64,000 nucleotides of DNA, taken from contig CAWHHZ010000013.1 of NCBI GenBank assembly GCA_963829355.1, positions 124,001 through 188,000 on the forward strand. Direction: 5' to 3'. Origin of the DNA: CAWHHZ01 sp963829355 (GTDB taxonomy: Bacteria > Acidobacteriota > Thermoanaerobaculia > Gp7-AA8 > JAHWKK01). Of the stretch, positions 1 to 7,052 are shown piece by piece; the stretch's first letter is position 1; each line of letters starts with the position of its first letter. The notes below the pieces were generated by a model. That model was not told the origin of the DNA and searched no databases. It saw nothing but the letters and a program-made list of their open reading frames with translations. The position numbers and the translations under genes are program-made.

Positions 1-375
1 CTCCTGGGAACCCTTCTTCACCCGCAGGCGAACCAGACCGAGGGACGAGCGTTCGTCGAAGATCACGACGAGAATGACTCGTTTCGCCACGAGTGAGATG
101 TGGATGTTGTCCTTCTCACCTTCATGGAAAAGGATCGAGAACTCCTTCTCGCCGATCAGCTTCGCGAGCCCATCGGTGGCGGCGACATTGCCGGCGGTCA
201 GCGACGCCAGAGACGTCGCGTCGACGCCCTGCATGTCACCGCTGGACGCGATCTGCTGGCCGTTTTTGTCGACCAGAAAGACGAATTTCGAGTTGGAGTC
301 GCTCTGCAGGCGGGCCAGAATGTCCCGGATCTGCTGATACTCCTCCTCGTACATTACGAGATCAGGAGAGCTCAT
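1..375 (-). CDS. Roadblock/LC7 protein, MglB-like (3' end outside window)
   Basis: The minus-strand frame opens at 375 (MSSPDLVMYEEEYQQIRDIL) and runs off the left edge after 125 codons. It has the Roadblock/LC7 pattern: an N-terminal helix, a strand FVFLVDKNGQQIASSG, a helix ending in LTAGNVAATDGLAKLIGE, and later strands around ILFHEGEKDNIHISLV and VILVVIFD. Proteins of this family include MglB, the GTPase-activating partner of the polarity GTPase MglA, and this copy has the usual MglB size. It lies just downstream of recR on the same strand, and mglA would be expected next, outside the window. A second in-frame ATG at 354 is possible. The family call is firm; the MglB role is inferred. Confidence 0.75.
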   Translation of the reverse strand, partial: MSSPDLVMYEEEYQQIRDILARLQSDSNSKFVFLVDKNGQQIASSGDMQGVDATSLASLTAGNVAATDGLAKLIGEKEFSILFHEGEKDNIHISLVAKRVILVVIFDERSSLGLVRLRVKKGSQE

Positions 376-464
376 TCATTCACACCATTCACGGCAAACT
401 TCAGTCCATTCTATAGCACATTTGCAAGTCCGTCGCGTTCCACCGCCGATCGTTGTGCCGACGG

Positions 465-1058
465 CTACAGATCCCGGCGTCCCTGCAGTGCCTTGGTCAT
501 TGTTACATGGTCGGCATATTCGAGGTCTCCGCCGACCGGAAGACCGAAGGCCAGCCTCGTCACTCTCACGTTCATGGGACGAACCTGTTCGGCGATGTAG
601 TGCGCGGTGGCCTCACCTTCGACATTCGGATTCGTTGCCAGAATCATCTCAGTGACCTCCCCGGCTCGGAGTCGTCCAAGCAGCCCGCGGATGTCAATGT
701 CGTCCGGTCCGATTCCCTTGAGGGGTGAGAGTGCCCCGAGGAGAACGTGGTAGGAGCCACGATATTCGCGGGTCCCTTCGATCGTGTCGATGTTGAAGGC
801 CTCTTCGACCACGCAGAGTGTGGATCTGTCCCGTCGCTCGTCGCTGCAGATGGCGCACGGGTCAGTGTCGGTCATGTTGTTGCAGATCGAGCAGCGGAAC
901 ATCTTGGTCTTCAGCTCGATGATCGAAGTCGCCAGAGCCTCGACCTCCGCGGCGGGACGCTTCATGAGGTGATACGCGAGACGCGTGGCGGACTTGCTTC
1001 CGACTCCGGGAAGCCGGCTCAGCTCGTTGACGAGTCTGGCGAGAGGAGGAGCGGCCAT
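465..1058 (-). CDS. recR: Recombination mediator protein RecR
   Basis: This 197-residue protein has the normal RecR length and order. It starts with a helix-hairpin-helix (LSRLPGVGSKSATRLAYHL, residues 13-31), followed by a four-cysteine zinc finger (Cys56, 59, 68, 71 in CSICN...CAIC) and a Toprim domain starting at VVEEAFNIDTIEGT. RecR works with RecO and RecF to load RecA at single-strand gaps. The gene starts 4 bp after ybaB ends, the classic dnaX-ybaB-recR arrangement, so the three are almost certainly cotranscribed. Confidence 0.97.
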   Translation of the reverse strand: MAAPPLARLVNELSRLPGVGSKSATRLAYHLMKRPAAEVEALATSIIELKTKMFRCSICNNMTDTDPCAICSDERRDRSTLCVVEEAFNIDTIEGTREYRGSYHVLLGALSPLKGIGPDDIDIRGLLGRLRAGEVTEMILATNPNVEGEATAHYIAEQVRPMNVRVTRLAFGLPVGGDLEYADHVTMTKALQGRRDL

Positions 1059-1062
1059 GGAG

Positions 1063-1365
1063 TCAGATCAGGCCCGGGGGAAGGCCCATGCCGCCGGCAA
1101 GTCCTCCGAGCTCGTCCTGCATCGCCTCTTCCACTTTCCGTCCTGCGTCGTTGATCGCCGCGATGATCAGGTCCTGAAGCATCTCGACGTCGTCCGGATC
1201 GACGGCCTCTTTCTCGATCTTGAGCGAGATCAATTCACGGTGTCCCGAAAGCTCGGCCGTGACCATGCCGCCGCCGGCGGTTCCTTCGACGCGCAGCTCG
1301 CCGAGCTTCTTCTGCATCTGCTCCTGCATCTGCTGCGCCTGCTTCATCATCTTCTTGATGTTCAT
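1063..1365 (-). CDS. YbaB/EbfC nucleoid-associated protein
   Basis: The 100-residue protein begins MNIKKMMKQAQQMQEQMQKK, the amphipathic helix typical of the YbaB/EbfC family, and continues with the conserved VEGTAGGGMVTAELSGHREL strand region and a C-terminal helical tail rich in Gly and Met. These dimeric proteins bind DNA without strong sequence specificity. A ribosome-binding site (AGGAGAG) lies 8 bp before the ATG and overlaps the end of dnaX. Position between dnaX and recR supports the assignment. Confidence 0.95.
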   Translation of the reverse strand: MNIKKMMKQAQQMQEQMQKKLGELRVEGTAGGGMVTAELSGHRELISLKIEKEAVDPDDVEMLQDLIIAAINDAGRKVEEAMQDELGGLAGGMGLPPGLI

Positions 1366-1385
1366 GCTTTCAGCTCTCCTGCCGG

Positions 1386-2975
1386 TCAGCGACCGGATTT
1401 GATCACTTCGCCTCCGAGATGCTTCGCGAATGACTTGAGGACCGGATCGTCGTCGATGACCTGCTCGCGAGGCGTGCGGGTCTGAGCCGGAACATCCATC
1501 ATCTCGAGCGAGATCTTCATCTCACGGCCGTATACGCTTGCAGCCGCCGAACGCAGGGCTTCGATCATCCCCTCGCTCTCGAGCTGCTCTTTCATGAAGC
1601 GGTTCTCTTCACTGAACGCAAATCGCAGAACCCCTTCCAGCTCCTCGGCTTTGGCTGCGCTGCGGAGATAGTTCCCCGCCAGCTTCTTCGAGGCTGCGAA
1701 TTCCTCGATCACCCTTCTGACCGATCCTCCGGCTGCCGGCGCCGCGGCGCCTCGCTCGTCCGATTGTGCCGAAGAGGGAGCAGAGTTTCTTCGGGCTGGC
1801 CTCGATTCCCTGGTCTGCGTGAGCGTGGCGGAGCGTCCTGCGGGCGCCGAGGTCTCTCCACTTCGCAACAGGTCCTCGACGGCGCGGAGGCGCGGCAGGA
1901 GCGCGCAACGGATCAGCGAGATTTCGACGACGAGTCTCTGCTGCTCGGAACGATTCACGAGCTCGTCATCGCGCAACAGGAGGTTCATGATCCGCATCAA
2001 CTCGCTCAGATCGAAGCGCGCTGCCACGTCCCGAGCGCGCTCGAGCGCGTCGTCCTCGAGCCCGATCAGCGTTTCGCTCGCTCCGCTCGACATCAGAAGC
2101 AGCACGCGCAGATACGACAGAAGATCGCGATAGAGCAGCTTGAAGTCGCGTCCGCTCACGGCGGCTTCATCGAGAAGAGCGATGATGGCCGCGGTATCAC
2201 CTTCTTCGAGCTTCTCGACCAGATCGGCGAGAAAGAGTGTGTCGGACAAGCCGAGAGCCGTCGCGACTTCCGCCGCGGTGAGGTGCTTTCCGGTGAATGC
2301 GATCGTCTGATCGAGCAGTGAGAGTGCGTCACGGACGCTGCCGTCGCCACGGCGGGCTAGGATCTCGAGCGCCTGATCTTCCGCCTCGATCCCTTCGGAC
2401 TCGCAGATCTCCCGCAGCCTGACCTTCAGCTCCTCGGTCGTGATCCGGCGGAAGACGAACTGCTGGACCCGCGAAAGGATCGTCTGCGGGACCTTGTGCA
2501 TCTCGGTCGTCGCCATGATGAAGACGACGTGGGGGGGCGGCTCCTCGATCAGCTTGAGAAGCGCGTTCCAGGCTCCGGACGAGAGCATATGAGCCTCGTC
2601 GATGATGAAGATCCGGTTGCGATCGCGCGCCGGCTGGAACTGAGTGACCTCGCGCAGCTCACGGATGTTCTCGACCTGCGTGTAGGTCGCCGCGTCGATC
2701 TCACGGACGTCGAGGTCGATTCCCTCGGTGATCTCGCGACAGATCGAGCAGGTGTTGCACGGGGTGATGGTGGGTCCGGTCTGGCAGTTGAGCGCCTTGG
2801 CGAAGATGCGTGCCGCGGTGGTCTTGCCGACTCCGCGAACTCCCGAAAACAGGTAGGCCTGATGGATCCGGTCCTGCTGGAGCGAGTTCTGGAGCGTCCG
2901 CACGATCGAGTCCTGTCCGAGGACGTCTTCGAATGTCTGCGGGCGATACTTTCGGGCGAGTGCCTGGTAGCTCAT
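1386..2975 (-). CDS. dnaX: DNA polymerase III subunits gamma/tau
   Basis: The 529-residue clamp-loader ATPase starts MSYQALARKYRPQTFEDVLG. It has Walker A GVRGVGKTT (residues 45-53), a zinc module (Cys64, 73, 76, 79), Walker B IIDEAH near 129 and the sensor/arginine-finger region ILSRVQ near 168-171. Domain III follows, then a low-complexity Ala/Ser/Arg linker and a tau-like C-terminal part. I see no run of adenines that would suggest programmed frameshifting to gamma, so a single product is likely. It is the first gene of the dnaX-ybaB-recR group. Confidence 0.97.
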   Translation of the reverse strand: MSYQALARKYRPQTFEDVLGQDSIVRTLQNSLQQDRIHQAYLFSGVRGVGKTTAARIFAKALNCQTGPTITPCNTCSICREITEGIDLDVREIDAATYTQVENIRELREVTQFQPARDRNRIFIIDEAHMLSSGAWNALLKLIEEPPPHVVFIMATTEMHKVPQTILSRVQQFVFRRITTEELKVRLREICESEGIEAEDQALEILARRGDGSVRDALSLLDQTIAFTGKHLTAAEVATALGLSDTLFLADLVEKLEEGDTAAIIALLDEAAVSGRDFKLLYRDLLSYLRVLLLMSSGASETLIGLEDDALERARDVAARFDLSELMRIMNLLLRDDELVNRSEQQRLVVEISLIRCALLPRLRAVEDLLRSGETSAPAGRSATLTQTRESRPARRNSAPSSAQSDERGAAAPAAGGSVRRVIEEFAASKKLAGNYLRSAAKAEELEGVLRFAFSEENRFMKEQLESEGMIEALRSAAASVYGREMKISLEMMDVPAQTRTPREQVIDDDPVLKSFAKHLGGEVIKSGR

Positions 2976-3048
2976 CAGAGGTCAGCGTTTGGATCGTACC
3001 GCAGTCGGTTCGGAGAATCAGCTGCTTGAAACGCCCGTTCGCTCGAAA

Positions 3049-3149
3049 GAGCCCAGGTTTACCTGCGGCACGCTGGAGCTCCACCTTATCGCTGCTTCCT
3101 TCCGGACCTGACGAGGTTCGGTGGTTCCTGCTGCACAGGGCCCGGGCTC
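3049..3149 (-). ncRNA. ffs: Signal recognition particle RNA, small bacterial type
   Basis: Read on the minus strand, the segment carries the domain IV signature GTCAGGTCCGGAAGGAAGCA, including the GGAA tetraloop and the asymmetric loop that binds Ffh. It begins GAGCCC and ends GGGCTC, so the ends pair to close a hairpin of about 101 nt, the size of 4.5S-type SRP RNA without an Alu domain. It sits between dnaX and two serine tRNA genes, all on the same strand. Confidence 0.92.
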
Positions 3150-3180
3150 ATCCCAGCGAACGCACCGGGAGAAGGGCTGG

Positions 3181-3270
3181 CGGAGAGAGTGGGATTCGAA
3201 CCCACGGTACGGGGGTTGCCCGCACACGCGCTTTCCAAGCGCGCTCCTTAAGCCACTCGGACATCTCTCC
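3181..3270 (-). tRNA. tRNA-Ser (anticodon GGA)
   Basis: The minus strand folds as a class II tRNA with acceptor GGAGAGA/TCTCTCC, D-loop GAGTGGCTTAAGG, anticodon stem-loop with loop TTGGAAA (GGA, reading UCC/UCU), a long variable arm and T-loop GGTTCGAATCC. The long variable arm is as expected for serine. CCA is not encoded directly after the discriminator. Confidence 0.95.
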
Positions 3271-3314
3271 GGAACTTCGACTGCGATTTCACAGAACAGA
3301 AAAAGAGAATCTGG

Positions 3315-3404
3315 CGGAGAGAGAGGGATTCGAACCCTCGGTACCGGGGTCACCGGTACAACGGTTTTCGAGACCGCCGCATTCAACCGCTCTGCCATCT
3401 CTCC
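3315..3404 (-). tRNA. tRNA-Ser (anticodon CGA)
   Basis: A second class II tRNA on the minus strand, with the same GGAGAGA acceptor as its neighbour. The anticodon loop is CTCGAAA (CGA, reading UCG), the variable arm is long and GC-rich, and the T-loop is GGTTCGAATCC. It lies 44 bp upstream of the Ser(GGA) gene, so the pair probably share a transcript. Confidence 0.95.
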
Positions 3405-3447
3405 GGGCGTGGACAACGAAAAGGTATGGGGAGTGATTCCAGCGTAC

Positions 3448-3900
3448 CTATCGCCTCAGTTTTCGGAAGAACGACTGCAGCATCTCTCGAGACTCGTCTT
3501 CGGCGACTCCGCTCGTGATCTCCACCCTGTGGTTCAGGCGGGGGTCCTGGACCAGATTGCCGAGCGAGCCGCAGAAGCCGGCTTTCGGATCGGCAGCAGC
3601 AAAGACGAGGCGGGGGATGCGAGCGTTGACGATCGCGCCGGCGCACATCGCACACGGCTCGAGAGTGACGTAGATCGTGGTGTCCTCGAGTCGCCAGTCT
3701 CCGATTGCCCGGGCTGCCTGGCCGATCGCCTCGACCTCCGCATGACCGAGAGGATCGCCTTCCTCACGCCGGTTTCGACCGCGGCCAATGATCGATCCGG
3801 AGCGATCGATGATGACCGCGCCGATCGGTACTTCGCCGTGGAGCTCAGCCTCGCGGGCTAGAAGCAGAGCCTCTTCCATCAGATGAAGATCGCTCAACAA
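3448..3900 (-). CDS. tadA: tRNA-specific adenosine deaminase TadA
   Basis: The 150-residue protein has the cytidine-deaminase fold motifs of TadA: HAE (His53, Glu55) for the first zinc ligand and proton shuttle, and PCAMC (Cys83, Cys86) for the other ligands. VPIGAVI precedes the active site, as in other TadA proteins. The enzyme converts A34 of tRNA-Arg(ACG) to inosine so that it reads CGU, CGC and CGA. The gene for exactly that tRNA lies 104 bp upstream on the same strand. Length and motifs are normal. Confidence 0.96.
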   Translation of the reverse strand: MLSDLHLMEEALLLAREAELHGEVPIGAVIIDRSGSIIGRGRNRREEGDPLGHAEVEAIGQAARAIGDWRLEDTTIYVTLEPCAMCAGAIVNARIPRLVFAAADPKAGFCGSLGNLVQDPRLNHRVEITSGVAEDESREMLQSFFRKLRR

Positions 3901-4003
3901 GACAAACCTGTGGCAGCAGTTGGGTCGTGATGGGAGGAGGGAACGCTGCGGGGGCCGAGAGCTGCTTCAGCATTCAGCATTCAGCATTCCTCATTCGAAG
4001 AAG

Positions 4004-4080
4004 TGGTGCACCCTCCAGGACTCGAACCTGGAACCTCCTGATCCGTAGTCAGGTGCTCTATCCAATTAAGCTAAGGGTGC
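4004..4080 (-). tRNA. tRNA-Arg (anticodon ACG)
   Basis: The minus strand gives acceptor GCACCCT/AGGGTGC, an anticodon loop CTACGGA (ACG), T-loop GGTTCGAGTCC and an encoded CCA (complement of TGG at 4004-4006). A34 is the substrate of TadA, whose gene starts about 100 bp downstream on the same strand. Confidence 0.95.
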
Positions 4081-4534
4081 TCGTTCGCAGCGAGGACATC
4101 TAACGATGCGAGTGGCGGATACATTCCTCGATTTCGGTCGCCATGGAAAAGACTCACTCAGCGGATCGCAGCAGAAAAACCGGGGAGACCATTCCCAATT
4201 CGAGATTCTCCTCTATAATGGTTCCATCGGCGTCTCGTGACGAACGGTTGGCTTGTGGAGGTGGAATGGGTTGGAAAAAAGTCTGCGTGTTCTTCCCCTC
4301 GGTGAGCTGGTGCGCAAATTGCCCACACTGAATTGAATCCAAGTTTCACGGCCTCCACGGCTGGCCACTGCCTGCTCGACCCTTCCCCGGCCAGCCGTGG
4401 AGGCGTGATTTAGAGGCGCCTCCTCCTTCATCTCGAAGATCCCCCTCTCACTGTCATTTCGAAGGAGCGGCTTGATCGCGGCTGACGAAGCCTGGGGGCG
4501 GAAGGGCGTCCGCCGCGCTGGCCGGCGGCCTTCT
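4081..4534. other. Intergenic region with a candidate structured RNA
   Basis: No convincing gene fills this 450-bp gap. A TATAAT-like hexamer lies at 4214-4219, with a poor -35. Downstream, near 4353-4405, a 15-bp perfect inverted repeat (CCTCCACGGCTGGCC and its complement) closes a loop of about 22 nt. It is followed at once by a second hairpin (GGAGGCG / CGCCTCC) that reuses the right arm of the first. An earlier TGTGGAGG near 4253 could also pair with CCTCCAC. These competing pairings suggest a folded RNA on the plus strand or an attenuator-like switch. I see no match to 6S RNA, tmRNA or RNase P. Confidence 0.3.
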
Positions 4535-5032
4535 TCAGCAGCTCTCTACTTCAGGCTTTGCGAAGGTGTCGCGCTCTTTTCGCTCGAGGGAATCCCACAA
4601 CTGGTGAGCTCGCTCGAGTACGCGCCTCTCGGACTCGAAACTGGTCATCGAGATCGCATCGCGGAGATCTACCCACTTCACATCATCGACTTCCGTCAAT
4701 TGTGGGCAGAGCGCCCCGTCGACGTAGCGCATCAGGTAGAAGTCCACCTGCTTCTGAACGAGATCGCCTCCGGCTCGAAAGAAGTACTCGATCTTGTCGA
4801 GGTGGCAGAGGATCTCGGCTCGAAGCCCCGTCTCCTCGAGCACTTCGCGTTCGGCGGTCTGTTCCGGAGTCTCACCGGGGTCGACCGTGCCCTTCGGCAG
4901 CCCCCACCTGGCACCTCGCCGCGTTGCGATCAGTGCGACGTATGCGCGGTTGCCGCGGCGCGAGAGGACAGCACCTCCCGCGGAGTAGTGCCGTCTCGTT
5001 GCGCTCGTCCTCCCGCCCACCATACCGATCAT
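4535..5032 (-). CDS. Nudix hydrolase
   Basis: The Nudix box is complete: GTVDPGETPEQTAEREVLEE followed by TGL, matching Gx5Ex7REUxEExGU. The family hydrolyses nucleoside diphosphates linked to another group; the substrate here is unknown. I start it at the ATG at 5032 because GGGAAGAG lies 5 bp upstream; an in-frame ATG at 5062 would add ten residues without a good ribosome-binding site. Residues after the box (WVDLRDAI) are usual for MutT-like and Ap4A-type members. It is divergent from the gene at 5112, with about 80 bp between them. Confidence 0.9.
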   Translation of the reverse strand: MIGMVGGRTSATRRHYSAGGAVLSRRGNRAYVALIATRRGARWGLPKGTVDPGETPEQTAEREVLEETGLRAEILCHLDKIEYFFRAGGDLVQKQVDFYLMRYVDGALCPQLTEVDDVKWVDLRDAISMTSFESERRVLERAHQLWDSLERKERDTFAKPEVESC

Positions 5033-5111
5033 TGTAACTCTTCCCTGACCTGAACGGCTCATCGACCGTTTCTTGGGTTATAGTTGAGGGTACAAAAAGA
5101 GGAGGGAAGCC

Positions 5112-5552
5112 ATGAATCTCGAGGCCATTATCGTTGCAGTGGTCGTGTCCGTCATCGTCATCGCGGCGATCATCTGGCTGATCCAGCGCCAGCGGGCAAG
5201 CAGCTCCATCGATAAATTCATGCAGAAGAGGAAGGGCGAGTCGATCCTGAGTCACCGGGCGGTCTTCATGGAGGGACGTGAAAAGCTGGCCGTCGCCCTT
5301 ACGCTGACCGATAAAACCGTGTTTTACGAAAACCAGGACTTCGAAGCCCGTCTCGACATCACGCAGATCGACGAGGTCGAATACGACGACGAAACGATGA
5401 CCGGACTCTCACAGGACGGGCATCGAATCCTGCGACTGCGGAGTCACAGCCACACCTTCGAATTCATTCTCCCGAATGCGCAGATCAAGCAGTGGGAGGA
5501 ACATCTCTCGCCGCACCATCTCGATGAGCCGGGGGCGGTCGAAGCCGTCTGA
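5112..5552 (+). CDS. Small membrane-anchored protein of unknown function
   Basis: The 146-residue product starts right after a strong ribosome-binding site (GAGGAGGGAA). An N-terminal hydrophobic segment (IIVAVVVSVIVIAAIIWLI, residues 6-24) is followed by basic residues, so the N terminus is probably out and the rest cytoplasmic. The soluble part alternates beta strands (AVALTLTDKTVFYENQ, ARLDITQIDEVEYD, RILRLRSHSHTFEFIL) and ends in a helix (AQIKQWEEHL). This arrangement resembles a small PH-like fold, which is inference from strand pattern only. I do not recognise the family. Confidence 0.75.
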   Translation: MNLEAIIVAVVVSVIVIAAIIWLIQRQRASSSIDKFMQKRKGESILSHRAVFMEGREKLAVALTLTDKTVFYENQDFEARLDITQIDEVEYDDETMTGLSQDGHRILRLRSHSHTFEFILPNAQIKQWEEHLSPHHLDEPGAVEAV

Positions 5553-5612
5553 ACAATACTCGACTTCTGGAGAGGAATGACCAACCCCCACTCGATGTTG
5601 ACGGTGGGGCCT

Positions 5613-5689
<77 letters not shown>

Positions 5690-5805
5690 GCGCCCCTCTC
5701 AGAGGGCGTATTGAAAACAGACGTGGAAGTCGAAGGCTGAATGAGGTCGCCGCGCCGCAGCCACGATGTGATGACACATCATTTCGACTTCCCACATCAT
5801 TCGTG

Positions 5806-5882
5806 GTGGATATAGTTCAGCAGGTTAGAACGTCGGATTGTGGCTCCGAAGGTCGAGGGTTCGAATCCCTCTATCCACCCCA
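5806..5882 (+). tRNA. tRNA-His (anticodon GTG)
   Basis: Acceptor GTGGATA/TATCCAC with a C discriminator, and the base before it (5805) is G, giving the G-1 identity element of histidine tRNA. The anticodon loop is TTGTGGC (GTG), and CCA is encoded at 5880-5882. Confidence 0.95.
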
Positions 5883-5985
5883 ATTTGAAATTGAAAACTG
5901 AGAATGGGGAATTGAAAATGCCGCCCACCCTCCCCGCTTCCTGATTGTGCCTTTCGTTTCCAATTTTCAATTTTCAATTTCAAAT

Positions 5986-6062
5986 CTGCCCGTAGCTCAG
6001 CCGGATAGAGCAACGGCCTTCTAAGCCGTAGGTCGCTGGTTCGAATCCAGCCGGGCAGGCCA
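5986..6062 (+). tRNA. tRNA-Arg (anticodon TCT)
   Basis: Acceptor CTGCCCG/CGGGCAG with G discriminator and encoded CCA. The anticodon stem ACGGC/GCCGT closes loop CTTCTAA (TCT, reading AGA/AGG). The spacer before it (5883-5985) holds two AT-rich imperfect inverted copies of a sequence like CAATTTTCAATTTTCAATTT. Confidence 0.94.
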
Positions 6063-6100
6063 TTTTCCTCTCGCCACGGACCACCTTTCACGACGACCTC

Positions 6101-6232
6101 GTCATCCTGAGCCGCCGGAGCGCAGCGAAGGACGGTCGAAGGATTGCGTGGAGTCATACTCACCCTCGCTCCCGCCGGAAATTCACTTCGAGGCATGCCG
6201 AAGGCGATCCTTCGCTGCGCTCTCAGGATGAC
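6101..6232. repeat. R1 intergenic repeat copy
   Basis: The element opens GTCATCCTGAGCCGCCGGAG and closes CTGCGCTCTCAGGATGAC, so its ends are inverted repeats. Inside are GAAGGATTGCGTGGAG and GCGATCCTTCG, the internal inverted pair seen in the other copies. It fills the gap between tRNA-Arg and the LigD-like gene. Confidence 0.85.
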
Positions 6233-6248
6233 GGAGGCGCTGTCAGCG

Positions 6249-6881
6249 TCAGCGTTTCCGGGGCTTTCTCTTCTTCCGGTTCGACTTCCACGTCGGGTCT
6301 CCTTCTCCCAGCTCATCGACCGAACGATCCGAGACGACCGAGAGCGGAGCGACCTCGGTGACGTCGACGTCCGGATTCGCCCACTCGTCCTTGTGCTTGA
6401 GTAGAAGCCACTCGTTCCCCTTTCCCGAATCCCTGCCGCGGATCTTCACGAGCGCCCACTCACCGAACATTTTCTTTCCGTTCAGGCGGAAGGTCAGCTT
6501 TCCCTTCTTCAAGCCTTCCCGCGGATCTTTGCCAGGCTCGATGTACTCCCACTGGCCGTGATCCCAGATGATGACGTTTCCGGCACCGTAGTTTCCGGCC
6601 GGAATCACGCCTTCGAACGAGCCGTACTCCATCGGATGATCCTCGGTCATCATGGCGAGCCGCTTCGTACCGGGATCGTACGACGGACCTTTCGGCACCG
6701 CCCACGACTTGAGAACGCCATCGATCTCGAGGCGAAAGTCGTAGTGAAGGTGTGAGGCGTCGTGCTTCTGGATGACGAAGAACGGGAGCTCGTCTTTCTT
6801 CTCACTCTTTGACTTTCCAGAGGGCTCCGGGGTCTTCGTAAAGTCCCTCATGTTCTGGTAACGCTTCAGATGCTCGCTCAT
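6249..6881 (-). CDS. LigD-type 3'-phosphoesterase domain protein
   Basis: This stand-alone protein of about 210 residues matches the phosphoesterase module of the NHEJ ligase LigD. Visible motifs are FVIQKHDASHLHYDFRLE (metal-binding His, Asp and Arg), SWAVPKGPS, EDHPMEYGSFEG and IPAGNYGAG. Such enzymes trim 3'-phosphates and 3'-ribonucleotides from DNA ends. No ligase, polymerase or Ku gene lies nearby in the window. The C terminus is basic (KSNRKKRKPRKR), suggesting nucleic-acid contact. I prefer the ATG at 6881; another in frame lies at 6896. Confidence 0.9.
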   Translation of the reverse strand: MSEHLKRYQNMRDFTKTPEPSGKSKSEKKDELPFFVIQKHDASHLHYDFRLEIDGVLKSWAVPKGPSYDPGTKRLAMMTEDHPMEYGSFEGVIPAGNYGAGNVIIWDHGQWEYIEPGKDPREGLKKGKLTFRLNGKKMFGEWALVKIRGRDSGKGNEWLLLKHKDEWANPDVDVTEVAPLSVVSDRSVDELGEGDPTWKSNRKKRKPRKR

Positions 6882-7052
6882 CGCAGAAGGCCTCATGGAG
6901 TGCGTCGACGGTCAACGACATGCAGCCGTGTTCGCGCAACACCCGTGATGACACACAACTTGCATCGGGCGTTCCAGACGCCGCAGCCTGAACGGGTGTG
7001 GTTGAAGGCTCCTGGCTGGGCGTTGTGGAGAGGCGGCAGGACCAGAAAAGCT

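Noticed and set aside
1386..2975. Programmed frameshift in dnaX
   Set aside because: No adenine run or slippery heptamer is visible, and the frame is open to the end.
4200..4425. 6S RNA or tmRNA
   Set aside because: The long hairpin is not placed as in 6S RNA, and there is no tRNA-like end or tag frame.
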